Shown piece by piece: positions 33,910 through 42,166 of a stretch of 42,166 nucleotides of DNA. Position 1 is the stretch's first letter, and each line of letters begins with the position of its first letter. The notes below the pieces were generated by a model that was not told where the DNA came from, did not search any database, and saw nothing but the letters and a program-made list of their open reading frames with translations. Source of the DNA: an uncultured Clostridia bacterium (GTDB lineage: Bacteria; Bacillota; Clostridia; Oscillospirales; Acutalibacteraceae); the NCBI GenBank assembly GCA_944380885.1, contig CALWIZ010000019.1, positions 1 through 42,166 on the forward strand, read 5' to 3'. The translations under genes and the position numbers were made by a program.

Positions 33910-36030
33910 TTACAAAGTAAATTCCATAAATACCGTTCCGATAAAGCCAAATAACTGTTGAAGCAACATTCCCACCATTACTATAAGGAATACTAAGGCG
34001 GCAACTCCCAAAAGGGAGAGCACGCTCGTTCCGACAAATCGGGACATACTGAAATCGTGTATTTTAATCATTCCTATTATCAGCAGCAACAGCGTATATA
34101 GCATCGCTACCGTTTGGAATATTCCCAAAAACTCGCCCTCGGAAGGAAGAAGAGTATTTGTAAGAATAAGCCGTAATATCATTTCAAAAATCATCGGAGT
34201 AAGGCTGTAGCAGGTCACAATCGCTATTTCCTTGAGCTTACCTCTGCCTCCGAGCAGTGTGCAGACCATCCAGTTGCAGATTATAAAGAGTGCAACAAAA
34301 CCAACGCTTCGAGCCAATACCATCAGCGAATTAAAGTTTTCGGGATCGTAATAGGTGAAAAGGAAGCCGCCGCAAAGGGTCTGCATAACCGAAAGCACAT
34401 AATAAACCGCCAACACGACCGCGCACAGCTTAATGCTTCCCCTGCCCTTTTCCTTAATGTCCTCAAAGGTAACTGCGGGGTGAATAAGCGCCTTAAATAA
34501 AAGTCTTGTTTCACTGTCCTTGACCGTCTTAGTCTTTCTGCGCTTGCTTAAAATTATCAAGGCTGCAATCGCACATAATCCTAAAACTATAGCTATAAAT
34601 ATGATCCGGAAATTACTATAGATAAAATCGTGTCTGGAAAGCTCAAATGCCAGCGCATATGAGTCCCTGTCGTAGCCGTTTTTAGAATAGTACATTGCCG
34701 ATTCGTAATCGTCCTCGGCAAGATACGCCCTTGCAAGACCTGTATACGCCGCCTGACAGTTACTGTCAAGCTTTAACACCTCGTGCCAGCCCTCCTTAGC
34801 GGCGGTATAATCGCCGCCTATCGTAAGGGTTTGAAGCTGTTGAACCTTAGCGCCGTATTCGGTTTGCTTAAAAACGGTAAGGGTGCATTTTGTACTGTCT
34901 GTAACCAAAACGTCGCTGCCGTTAAGGGCAAGGGCGGAAGCCACGGTAAAGCTTCCCTTTTGCGTACCCGCGCCCATTCCCGTACCGAAGGCGGAAAGCA
35001 TATGCTTCTCGCTGTCGTAGAGGAAAATTCTGCCGTAAGCCGCGTCGAGGCAGTAAATAAAACCGTTTTCATCGACCTCTAAAGCAACTATATTCTGATT
35101 GAGGGTTTCGCCGTCCTTATAGGTGGTGTTCTCCTTGTCGTCGGTAAAGTTAATATCTTCGGATTTGAGAATATTTTTACCCGTACCGGGGCTTAGCTTC
35201 TTAATCTGACCCTTGTTATTGCTTTTTTCGGTGTAGCCTGTGGCGGTGTATATAAAGCCGTCGCCGCCCTTGGCTACGTCAACGAAAACATAAGGAAGTG
35301 TACGAGCCGTATTGCCCTTTTTCTCGTTGCTGACAAACAGGCGGTTGTAAATATTTTTCATAACGCCCATTATGCCGTTTGTAACCTCGTTAGCACCGTA
35401 AAAGCCCAAAAAGCTGCGGTCGGGCGAATAGAGAATCATTCCGTAATAGGAGCCGTCGCTCAGTACATAAAGATAGCCCCTGCTGTCCACAACCGCGTGC
35501 ATCGGACGGTATTCGTAGTCCTTGGGAATAAGCGGCGACTCGGGCAAAATCATAACATCGCTTACAGTCCCGTCAACTGTACAGTGAAGTATTCTCGCAT
35601 TTTCGGTATCGCATATATAAAGCGTGCCGTCGGTATGCACATAAAGGCTGTTTGCGCCCGAGTATACGTATTCCTCGCCGTCCTTATTAAAAACGCCGAT
35701 TTCCTTTACCAATTTGTAGCTTTTATCGAGAATTACTATTCTCGAAGCGTCGTCCAAAAGATAGACATAACCGTTTTCATCGGTGCAGACGTCGTTAAGC
35801 TTTGTAAAAGGCTTAACGCCTAAATCCGCCGCGTCGAACACATCGGCCGTCTCATACATAGGTCGGTTGTAAACTGCTTTGCGTTCAGACTCGCTTATTC
35901 CTTCCCAATATGTATATGAGTTATACGGAACTTCATCGGAGGAGGAAGCGGCGGCGGGAAAACCCACGCCTAAGCATAGGCTGACGGTTAAAAGCGCAAC
36001 ATTTAAAAAATGAATTGCTTTTTTCTTCAT
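33910..36030 (-). CDS. NHL-propeller/TPR/YIP1 membrane protein
   Basis: A 706-aa protein in three parts. After a signal peptide (LLTVSLCLGVGFPAAAS), residues about 70-405 have repeated beta-propeller blades: TDENGYVYLLDDASRIVIL, TDGTLYICDTENARILHC, DENGFIYCLDAAYGRIFLY. Residues about 415-460 contain a TPR-like pair (GLARAYLAEDDYESAMYYSKNGY). From about residue 480 a hydrophobic helix (FRIIFIAIVLGLCAIAALIIL) leads to a YIP1 domain with about five membrane helices. AGGAGG stands seven bases before the ATG. The propeller should face outward. It lies between two importer modules; a role in sensing glycan or organising the importers is possible but untested. Confidence 0.78.
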   Translation of the reverse strand: MKKKAIHFLNVALLTVSLCLGVGFPAAASSSDEVPYNSYTYWEGISESERKAVYNRPMYETADVFDAADLGVKPFTKLNDVCTDENGYVYLLDDASRIVILDKSYKLVKEIGVFNKDGEEYVYSGANSLYVHTDGTLYICDTENARILHCTVDGTVSDVMILPESPLIPKDYEYRPMHAVVDSRGYLYVLSDGSYYGMILYSPDRSFLGFYGANEVTNGIMGVMKNIYNRLFVSNEKKGNTARTLPYVFVDVAKGGDGFIYTATGYTEKSNNKGQIKKLSPGTGKNILKSEDINFTDDKENTTYKDGETLNQNIVALEVDENGFIYCLDAAYGRIFLYDSEKHMLSAFGTGMGAGTQKGSFTVASALALNGSDVLVTDSTKCTLTVFKQTEYGAKVQQLQTLTIGGDYTAAKEGWHEVLKLDSNCQAAYTGLARAYLAEDDYESAMYYSKNGYDRDSYALAFELSRHDFIYSNFRIIFIAIVLGLCAIAALIILSKRRKTKTVKDSETRLLFKALIHPAVTFEDIKEKGRGSIKLCAVVLAVYYVLSVMQTLCGGFLFTYYDPENFNSLMVLARSVGFVALFIICNWMVCTLLGGRGKLKEIAIVTCYSLTPMIFEMILRLILTNTLLPSEGEFLGIFQTVAMLYTLLLLIIGMIKIHDFSMSRFVGTSVLSLLGVAALVFLIVMVGMLLQQLFGFIGTVFMEFTL

Positions 36031-36041
36031 TGCTTAGCCTC

Positions 36042-36938
36042 CTATCCCTTTATTCCCGCACTGCTCATAGCTTCTACAACATTGCTTTGAGAAACAAGAT
36101 AAACGATTATCGGCGGAATCATCATAATAACCGTAACCGCCATTGCGCTTCCCGTACGGGCAATGCCTCCCGCGGTAATCTGGGTTACAATCTGCGGAAG
36201 TGTCTTAAGCTCCTCGCTGAAAATTGTGCCGTTAGGTATCGCCGCCCACACGTCTCTGAACGAAAAGAGCGTAACGGTAAGCCATGCGGGACGTATTACA
36301 GGCATAACAATCTGCCAGAATATTCTGTAATAGCCCGCGCCGTCTATGCTCGCCGCCTCTAACAGCGCGTCGGGCACATAACCCTCAATATACTGCTTCA
36401 TAAGGAATACGCCGAGCGTTGCCGCAAGCTGAGGAAGTATGTAAACCAGATATGTATCGATTATTTTAATTCCCGATACGATAAGGTACTGCGGAACCGC
36501 CAGCGTATAGGCGTTAAACATAAGGGCGAACTGAATAACAAGGAATATAAGATTTCTTCCCCTGAAGGTCGCCTTTGAAAGCACGAACGCCGCCATCGCC
36601 GAAATTATAATATAAATAATCGTAGTAACAACGGTTACAAAAAGACTGTTGAATATATATCTTGAAAGCGGAACCTCCAAATTTGAAAGCAGGTTCGGCA
36701 GTGACAGATAATTGACAATCGTCGGTCTTTTAACAAAGAAGGTCGGCGGGAATATAAGCAGCTCGTCAATCGGCTTAAAGGAGGTCGCAACGGCGTATAT
36801 TAAAGGAAGAACGGAAAAAAGTCCCGCCGCCGTAAGGAAGAAGAAATACATAAAATTGCCGAAGCGCGAACGCGTAAAGCGTTTGGAAAAGGCACGTTCC
36901 TTTTTCTGCGGGGTCTTTATCTTTAGTTTTAAACCCAT
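36042..36938 (-). CDS. Sugar ABC importer permease, MalG type (first set)
   Basis: A 298-aa six-helix permease. The EAA loop is DALLEAASIDGAGYYRIFWQIVMP, and the protein ends VEAMSSAGIKG like other MalG-type subunits. I use the ATG at 36938 with GAGGTG just upstream; a longer reading to 36986 overlaps the previous gene without its own ribosome site. Forms the first importer with the MalF-type protein and the CBM-fused binding protein upstream. Confidence 0.88.
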   Translation of the reverse strand: MGLKLKIKTPQKKERAFSKRFTRSRFGNFMYFFFLTAAGLFSVLPLIYAVATSFKPIDELLIFPPTFFVKRPTIVNYLSLPNLLSNLEVPLSRYIFNSLFVTVVTTIIYIIISAMAAFVLSKATFRGRNLIFLVIQFALMFNAYTLAVPQYLIVSGIKIIDTYLVYILPQLAATLGVFLMKQYIEGYVPDALLEAASIDGAGYYRIFWQIVMPVIRPAWLTVTLFSFRDVWAAIPNGTIFSEELKTLPQIVTQITAGGIARTGSAMAVTVIMMIPPIIVYLVSQSNVVEAMSSAGIKG

Positions 36939-36945
36939 TTGCACC

Positions 36946-37860
36946 TCACCCCTTAGACATTCCGAGTATTTTTCCGACGGCGGCACGTGTCAGCGCCATC
37001 ATAATAAACAGCACGACCGAAATCGCCGCGGCATAGCCCATTTCAAACCTTACCGTCGCAACGTCCGAAAGGTAGGAAACTATTGTATCCACCGAGTTTT
37101 CAACGCTCGGATAGCCTGCAAACTCTATAGCTATGGCGCTTACAGAAAAGCTGCTTTGAATCTGCATTACCGCGCTGAAGAGCAGCATATGGTGCATAGA
37201 GGGCAGAGTTATGTATCTGAGCTCCTGCCAGCGGTTGCGTATTCCGTCGATAGCGCCCGCCTCGTAAAGCTCTCCGTTAACGTTCTGAAGTCCCGATATA
37301 TTGGACAGGAAGGAAATACCCATACTCTGCCAGAGCTGAACCATAATAATTATCGGCATTAAAAAGGTTGCGTTTTTAAGCCAAATAATAGGCTCTGTAA
37401 TAATACCCAGCGACAAAAGCAGGGAGTTTATATAACCGTAGCTGTCGCCGCTGAAGGCTACCTTCCATATAAAATACGCGTTTCCCACAAGGGAGGGAGC
37501 ATAAAACAGGAAGGAGAGAAATGTTCTCACCTTAGGAGTAAACTCATTTACAAACCACGCGAGTAAAAACGAGAGCAGGAATCCAAGAGGTCCCGCTATA
37601 ATGGCGAATACTAAGGTGTTCTTTACTACAACGGGAAAAACCGTATCGTCCGCCAACATCCGTCTGTAATTATCGATTCCCGCAAATTTCGGGAAAGAAA
37701 TCAAATCAAACGAAGTAAAGCTTAAAAGTATCGATGTTATTATCGGTAAAATCGTAAATACGAAAAATAAAATCATAAACGGCGAAAGCATAACAAACAT
37801 AGGACCCTGCCCGCCGATAAGCGTTCTGCCGTTTTTCACCTTGCTTTTTTTAGGTGTCAT
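36946..37860 (-). CDS. Sugar ABC importer permease, MalF type (first set)
   Basis: A 304-aa permease with six helices (FVMLSPFMILFFVFTILPIITSILLSF region at the first two). The EAA loop is ELYEAGAIDGIRNRWQELRYITLPSM. A run of G (GGGGGGGAG) precedes the ATG. It follows the CBM-fused binding protein by about 15 bases and ends 7 bases before the next permease, forming a standard importer operon without ATPase. Confidence 0.88.
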   Translation of the reverse strand: MTPKKSKVKNGRTLIGGQGPMFVMLSPFMILFFVFTILPIITSILLSFTSFDLISFPKFAGIDNYRRMLADDTVFPVVVKNTLVFAIIAGPLGFLLSFLLAWFVNEFTPKVRTFLSFLFYAPSLVGNAYFIWKVAFSGDSYGYINSLLLSLGIITEPIIWLKNATFLMPIIIMVQLWQSMGISFLSNISGLQNVNGELYEAGAIDGIRNRWQELRYITLPSMHHMLLFSAVMQIQSSFSVSAIAIEFAGYPSVENSVDTIVSYLSDVATVRFEMGYAAAISVVLFIMMALTRAAVGKILGMSKG

Positions 37861-37875
37861 TATTCTCCCCCCCTG

Positions 37876-40722
37876 TCAGCTGTATTCTTTAATTTTGCGC
37901 TCTATTTCACTATCGGCAGTGCGACTCCACTTAACCACTGCGTCCTTGACGTTAGCTTTGCCGTTTATAACCTGCCAGAACGCCTGATCGACCGAGCGGG
38001 TCAGGTAGTAGCTGCCGGGTATTTCGGGTATTTCGCGCACCTGCTCCCACTGCAACAGGATATTCTCCTTGTCCTCTGTATCCCAAGCAAGAGCTTTAAA
38101 CGCCTCTACATTAGAGGTCTGCGGTCTTCCGAGCATACCTAATACCGATTCGACATTGTTTGAATAGCGGGTCTGGGTTTCGGCGGAGGTCCACCATTTA
38201 AGAAACTCCCACGCGGCTTCTTTATGCTTGCTCTTTTTGACAATTGCACAGCCCGTTCCGCTTCCCGCTACATAGCCGTTGCCGTCTGTCGCAGCCGGAA
38301 CATTCGCGACAGCCCATCTGTTTTTGATTTCGAGCGCCGCGTCGTAAAGGGTTAAGTAAACCGAATATTGTGCAATACCAAGCGGCATTGTGCCTACCCT
38401 GAAGCGGTTATAGAAATCCGCCTCTTTTACGAACTGATAGTCAAGGTACAAATCGGTCCAGTACTTAAAGGTATTAAGCGCGTCAGGCTCTGTAAGCGCC
38501 GTAGCCGTAAGCTCCTCATTATAGAATGACAACCCGTTTTGAAGCATTAAGGTAGGCATAAGATGAAGTCCGCCTATGCCGCCGTTTACCGTTGTAGCGG
38601 TAGTAATCTGGATATAAGGAACATAAACCTCAAGGTTGTTTTGTTGGACTACGGTCGCCGTCTCCAAAAACTCGTCCCAGGTTTTCGGAATATTAAGTCC
38701 CAAGCTTTCAAGAATATCCTTGCGGTAGAACATCACAAAGAAATTCTGACTGTCGGGCAGAGCATAAAGCGCCCCGTTATAGCCATACGGAACAGACGCG
38801 TCGGTCTGGAAACGTGACAGCACCTCCTCGCAGTCGTCGAACTGCGTCAAATCGGTAAGCGCGCCGCGTATACCGAGGTTTACCGGATCGGTTCGGGACA
38901 AATAAAGGCAAACGTCAGGATAATTGTTTGCAAGAATACCGTTTATAAGCGAGGCGTTTGTCTGTTCAAGCTTTACGGATATTCCCGTCTCGGCGGTAAA
39001 GGACTCCCTTATAAGGGTATCTAAAACCATCGTTTGGTCTCTGCCCCAGTTTACCCACAGGCGAATTTGCTCGCCGCCTTCATTGGTTTGCTTGCCGTAA
39101 TCAGCCGCAAAGGAATAAATAAGGCGTTTTGTGCCGAATAAAAAGCTCGATAATATGTTGGTTTTTTCATACTCAATATCCTGCTGTGCGGGGCAAAGCT
39201 CCAGCCAGTCTATGGATAAGGGCATATTCTTCATATCATAAAGCCATGAGCTTAGAGTGGAATAGTTGGTATAGTAGTCCTTAACGTATTGGTGAGCGGT
39301 ATAGGGTCTCTCGCGCATAGTATCGAGCACGCGAATCATATTCTTCATCGCGGCGATATACTCGCTGCCAAGCTTACCCGAAAAGCTTTGCATATCGCTT
39401 ATAATGCCCGTAAGCTTTTCGCTGTATTCGGCGAGCCTTTCATTAAGGTCGGGTATCTGATTGAAAAGCTCGTAATCGCGGTTAACATCGGGAGAATCGC
39501 CGGTAATTTTTACAATGCTTATATACTCGTCGCCAAGCTTTTCAACCACCTCGGAAAGCCGCTTGTAATATTCCGACATATCGCCGAGGGTGACTTCAAG
39601 TGATAGCTGATGCGGTCCTTCCTCTAAATAAATGTAATACGTCTCCTCGTTTTCGTCCTCAAAGCTGTAAATGCGCCATCTCGGATTATATTTAAAGCGC
39701 ATCGCCTTACACTCTTCAAAGGGAGTTTCGCCGTCTATTCTAAGCCATCTAAGGCTTTCTCCGTTAACAACGTCCGCCTGCTTATATCTAAGCGCGAGCT
39801 TATAATAGCCGCTTTTCTTCACCTCAAATTCCCATACAAGCGTATCGGTCGGACTGTTGTAATTACTGCCGCCTATATAATTAAGCTTGGTAGTATAGGG
39901 GCTTGAGGGGTTCATACCCGAATCAGAGGTGTCCGAGCGGGGTATCATTGTGTTTGAGGACTTATAAAGCGCGTCTTCGCCCTCTATTACTATGGGAGAA
40001 GCATATTCTCCGCCGTCCTTAAGCTCGGGCTTCTTATATTCCTCTATTACCTCGGGCGCGGAAAATTTAATTTCGGAAAAAGCTATGGTCTGTGCGGGAG
40101 ATACAAGGGTCAGCCTGTGTGTTCCCGCGGATAGGCTTACAAGGAAGGGTTCTACCGAAACACCGCTTGAATCCTTCATAACGCGGGTAATATACCTGTC
40201 CGTCTCAACCTGCTCGGGAGTAAGCTCGTTTCCCGACGCGTCCTGCCTTGTCTCTCCCGCGTTTTTCCATTCACGGGGGAGGGTAACCTTTTTGAAATCG
40301 GAATAAGGATACTCGCCGTCGAGCATTATGCCGATTTCAGGCGCAACACCCGCTTCGGGCAGATAGTAGGTAAGCTTGATATTATAAAGTCCGCTTTCAG
40401 CGACATTAAATTCGGCAGATACAGTTCCCTTGCCGTTTTCCCACAGCAAGGCTTTAGATCCGTTATAATCGTTTTTAAGCTCTGCCGACGCGCCCTCCTC
40501 CGCTTTGAAAGCGTCTAAGCTGACGGTAATATCGGTTTTGGCTTTAAAAGCATCGGTCTGCGCTCCGATGTAAGCGGCGTATTCGGAAATTTCCGAAACC
40601 GATGAAGCGGTATCTGCGTCAGCACCCGAGACGCTGTTTTCAGCCGCGGCAGGTATGCCGCCTAAAACAAGCGCCGCGCCGAGCAGTAAAGCCAAAGAGC
40701 GCTTATAAACCTTTTTTCGCAT
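37876..40722 (-). CDS. Solute-binding protein fused to two CBM-like domains
   Basis: A 948-aa secreted protein, about twice the usual binding-protein length. A Sec signal peptide (LALLLGAALVLGGIPAAA) lacks a lipobox. Residues about 65-225 and 245-385 form two beta-sandwich modules of CBM6/35-like appearance (SAEFNVAESGLYNIKLTYYLP; WEFEVKKSGYYKLALRYK). A helical linker of about 150 residues follows (DLNERLAEYSEKLTGIISDM). From about residue 555 the binding-protein fold is clear: GISVKLEQTNASLINGILANNYPDVCLYL, FVMFYRKDILESLGLNIPKTWDEF, and EAAWEFLKWWTS. GGA lies 11 bases before the ATG. It may grip polysaccharide while handing oligomers to the first permease pair. Retention without a lipid anchor is unexplained. 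Confidence 0.8.
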   Translation of the reverse strand: MRKKVYKRSLALLLGAALVLGGIPAAAENSVSGADADTASSVSEISEYAAYIGAQTDAFKAKTDITVSLDAFKAEEGASAELKNDYNGSKALLWENGKGTVSAEFNVAESGLYNIKLTYYLPEAGVAPEIGIMLDGEYPYSDFKKVTLPREWKNAGETRQDASGNELTPEQVETDRYITRVMKDSSGVSVEPFLVSLSAGTHRLTLVSPAQTIAFSEIKFSAPEVIEEYKKPELKDGGEYASPIVIEGEDALYKSSNTMIPRSDTSDSGMNPSSPYTTKLNYIGGSNYNSPTDTLVWEFEVKKSGYYKLALRYKQADVVNGESLRWLRIDGETPFEECKAMRFKYNPRWRIYSFEDENEETYYIYLEEGPHQLSLEVTLGDMSEYYKRLSEVVEKLGDEYISIVKITGDSPDVNRDYELFNQIPDLNERLAEYSEKLTGIISDMQSFSGKLGSEYIAAMKNMIRVLDTMRERPYTAHQYVKDYYTNYSTLSSWLYDMKNMPLSIDWLELCPAQQDIEYEKTNILSSFLFGTKRLIYSFAADYGKQTNEGGEQIRLWVNWGRDQTMVLDTLIRESFTAETGISVKLEQTNASLINGILANNYPDVCLYLSRTDPVNLGIRGALTDLTQFDDCEEVLSRFQTDASVPYGYNGALYALPDSQNFFVMFYRKDILESLGLNIPKTWDEFLETATVVQQNNLEVYVPYIQITTATTVNGGIGGLHLMPTLMLQNGLSFYNEELTATALTEPDALNTFKYWTDLYLDYQFVKEADFYNRFRVGTMPLGIAQYSVYLTLYDAALEIKNRWAVANVPAATDGNGYVAGSGTGCAIVKKSKHKEAAWEFLKWWTSAETQTRYSNNVESVLGMLGRPQTSNVEAFKALAWDTEDKENILLQWEQVREIPEIPGSYYLTRSVDQAFWQVINGKANVKDAVVKWSRTADSEIERKIKEYS

Positions 40723-40743
40723 CAGAAGCTCATTCCTTTTTTA

Positions 40744-41766
40744 TTATTTTGCAAGATTAAGCTGAGTACCCTTCATATTCGGGTCCTGATAAAGTCTTAC
40801 CCAATCGACAGTAAAATCAAGCGGCAGGCTTGTATTATCAATCACGTCTCCTTCGTATGTATGCCAAGTTTTTTGGGGAGTAAACGCACCTGCGCTAAGC
40901 ATAAGATAAATCGGCTGATTATATACCGTCGTATCGGGGTCGTCGTCAAAGCTCTTAGTAGTATCTAATGTCCAATATTTTTCGCCGTCAACATACATAG
41001 ACATTTCGGTAGGCGTCCACTCAAAGCCGTATAAATGGAACTCTTTTGAGAGATTATAAGAATTGGTAAAGGTATACTTTTGGGGCTCACCCTTCATAAC
41101 CAATCCGTTATAGTCGCTGTGACGGCCGTCCTTATACCACAAATGTATATTCGGGGTTACAGAATCGGTGGAGGCAAGGGTTTCAAATACGTCGACCTCT
41201 AATCCGCAGTAGGCATTGTCATTAGCATTAAGTGCGTTTTTGCTTACCATCCATATCGCATTTCCGTCCTTGCGGAAGCTCATTCTGAGCCTTACCTCAA
41301 GATAGCCGTACTGCCAGCTCATTGTAGGGCGGGTCATTAAATGCGCCGAAGTCGCATACTGAATCAGCGTGTTAGTCGGGTCGTACCAGCGCTGAAATAT
41401 TTGGGTTGCCGCGCCGTTTTCAATTTTAAAGACCTTTGATAAATTTTCATCGCCCAGCTCAAACTGGAGGGTATCGGTGGACTCGTTGCTGTGGGAAAGA
41501 ATGGTCCATTTGGTCAAATCAAGCTCGTCCTTGTCGAACTCGTCGCCCCACACATATTTATATTTGCCGAGCTTTGTATCTTCAAATTTTGTGCTTACCT
41601 TTTGATTTTCCGGCAAGTTATCCGCGCTTTGGTCGCTTGTCGAATTATCCGAAACAGTCGGCGCACCGCTTTCCTGCTTACCAACATCCTTTTTACAACC
41701 GCCTGCAGAACAAGCAAAAAGTGAAATAGCAGCAAATAGTGCTAAAAACTTGATTTTGGAACTCAT
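40744..41766 (-). CDS. GH16 lipoprotein endo-glycosidase
   Basis: A 340-aa surface enzyme. Lipoprotein signal with Cys19 or Cys24 as the likely lipidated residue (SLFACSAGGCKK), then a Ser/Asp-rich linker. GH16 module from about residue 80: YVWGDEFDKDELDLTKW, YGYLEVRLRMSFRKDGNAIW, catalytic EVDVFE at about residue 187-192 (bulged ExDxxE type), and LDFTVDWVRLYQ at the end. The ATG at 41766 has GGGGG eight bases before; earlier in-frame ATGs overlap that site. First gene of the locus, and similar to the second GH16 module. By family knowledge it cuts internal beta-1,3 or beta-1,4 linkages of glucans or galactans. Subfamily not determined. Confidence 0.88.
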   Translation of the reverse strand: MSSKIKFLALFAAISLFACSAGGCKKDVGKQESGAPTVSDNSTSDQSADNLPENQKVSTKFEDTKLGKYKYVWGDEFDKDELDLTKWTILSHSNESTDTLQFELGDENLSKVFKIENGAATQIFQRWYDPTNTLIQYATSAHLMTRPTMSWQYGYLEVRLRMSFRKDGNAIWMVSKNALNANDNAYCGLEVDVFETLASTDSVTPNIHLWYKDGRHSDYNGLVMKGEPQKYTFTNSYNLSKEFHLYGFEWTPTEMSMYVDGEKYWTLDTTKSFDDDPDTTVYNQPIYLMLSAGAFTPQKTWHTYEGDVIDNTSLPLDFTVDWVRLYQDPNMKGTQLNLAK

Positions 41767-41861
41767 TAACATAACCCCCATAAATTTCTAAAAAAATTAT
41801 TTTGAATTTTTTATAAATCGGTGAAAAACTCAAAATCATAACGTTTAATATGTAATCAATT

Positions 41862-41872
41862 CCGATAATCGG
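41862..41872. promoter_or_regulatory. Short dyad in the leader of the carbohydrate locus
   Basis: CCGAT-a-ATCGG lies about 45 bases downstream of the predicted start of the long transcript and about 100 bases before the GH16 gene. Candidate operator or small hairpin; too short to assign. Confidence 0.3.
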
Positions 41873-41919
41873 CATTTCTAATTGCATATTCAACAAAAAC
41901 TATCCTATCGTTTATATTG

Positions 41920-41948
41920 ATTTTACACTATCAACAATAAAAAGACAA
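41920..41948 (-). promoter_or_regulatory. Promoter of the carbohydrate locus
   Basis: -35 TTGTCT (41943-41948), 17-base spacer, -10 TAAAAT (41920-41925). The start near 41913 gives a leader of about 150 bases to the first GH16 gene. It is the only good minus-strand promoter I can see upstream of the locus in this AT-rich gap. Confidence 0.6.
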
Positions 41949-41996
41949 TGTAAATAACAATTAAAAACCTTTAAAAAAGAAGTTATAAAGGAAATC

Positions 41997-42025
41997 TTGA
42001 CTATTACATTATTTATAAATATAAT
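41997..42025 (+). promoter_or_regulatory. Divergent plus-strand promoter
   Basis: -35 TTGACT (41997-42002), 17-base spacer, -10 TATAAT (42020-42025), close to consensus. It faces away from the carbohydrate locus toward the right edge, where a regulator gene would be expected, but the sequence soon enters what looks like an IS end. Confidence 0.6.
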
Positions 42026-42027
42026 TT

Positions 42028-42061
42028 AATTGTAAAACAATTTTTTACGCGCGTTGTAAAA
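42028..42061. promoter_or_regulatory. Two adjacent dyads after the divergent promoter
   Basis: AATTGT-AAA-ACAATT (42028-42042), then TTTTAC, seven bases, GTAAAA (42043-42061), immediately downstream of the plus-strand -10. The spacing suits operator sites for a repressor controlling this promoter. The regulator is not visible. Confidence 0.45.
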
Positions 42062-42154
42062 TGAAGTTGAAATAAAATAAAAAAATAGGTCCATAGTGAC
42101 GAACCTGTGGTAGAATTGAGATTGGACAACAACAATTCTGAAAGGAACATCACT

Positions 42155-42166
42155 ATGGACATTCTA
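42155..42166 (+). CDS. Start of a plus-strand gene, probably an IS transposase (partial)
   Basis: ATG at 42155 with AAAGG nine bases upstream, encoding only MDIL before the window ends. The 70 bases before it are less AT-rich than the adjacent regulatory region and contain an inverted repeat GAATTG (42114-42119) / CAATTC (42134-42139). This arrangement resembles the left end of an insertion sequence, but the transposase itself and the second end are outside the window, so the call is inference. Confidence 0.4.

Noticed and set aside
1..42166. tRNA or rRNA genes
   Set aside because: I saw no cloverleaf with a T-loop consensus and no rRNA-like stretch on either strand.

Overview
The window looks like a gut-type, low-GC Clostridia chromosome, probably Oscillospirales/Ruminococcaceae-like. 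This is inferred from strong AGGAGG ribosome sites with frequent TTG/GTG starts, a dockerin module, DUF5696 and YIP1-type accessory proteins next to sugar ABC importers, and Clostridia-style tandem large serine recombinases. No rRNA or tRNA gene is present, so taxonomy rests on gene content alone. Every convincing complete gene lies on the minus strand, so the natural reading direction is right to left.

Left part, about 1-9.2 kb, is an integrative mobile element. Read 5' to 3' it holds a sigma-70 region-4-like regulator (8554-9123, with an apparent ATT start or a one-base lesion), a 52-aa small protein (7953-8111), and a translationally coupled trio of large serine recombinases whose middle member lacks the catalytic domain. 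A promoter-equipped cargo pair follows (ComF-like phosphoribosyltransferase plus SLOG-fold protein). Next come two consecutive promoter-to-terminator units with no convincing ORF (candidate structured RNAs at 2363-2540 and 2102-2217), then a ParB-like protein with a perfect 25-bp dyad inside its gene, and a CAP-domain lipoprotein.

Middle and right part, about 9.5-42 kb, is a large minus-strand carbohydrate-utilisation locus that may be one very long operon. It starts from a sigma-A-type promoter at 41920-41948 and ends at a strong intrinsic terminator at 9543-9577. Its order is: lipoprotein GH16; solute-binding protein fused to carbohydrate-binding-like modules; two permeases; an NHL-propeller/TPR/YIP1 membrane protein; a DUF5696 lipoprotein; two more permeases; a second solute-binding lipoprotein; a beta-helix/dockerin surface protein followed in the -1 frame by a GH16 enzyme; a giant membrane-anchored beta-helix protein; a GtaA-like (DUF4965) protein; a GH78-like, a GH3 and a second GH78-like enzyme without signal peptides; and a PhnP-like MBL hydrolase. 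The inferred logic is that secreted GH16 enzymes cut a polysaccharide, surface proteins bind or scaffold it, two ABC importers take up oligosaccharides, and cytoplasmic GH78/GH3 enzymes finish them. No importer ATPase is encoded here, so a shared MsmK-type ATPase elsewhere is expected.

Right edge, 41.8-42.17 kb: an AT-rich regulatory region with divergent promoters and two operator-like dyads, followed by the first codons of a plus-strand gene, probably an IS transposase.

The most noteworthy observations are the dockerin/GH16 split at an A7 run, where a single -1 shift gives one continuous 1387-codon product; the two orphan RNA transcription units; the recombinase trio with a catalytically empty middle subunit; the PRTase-SLOG pair; and the palindrome inside the ParB-like gene.
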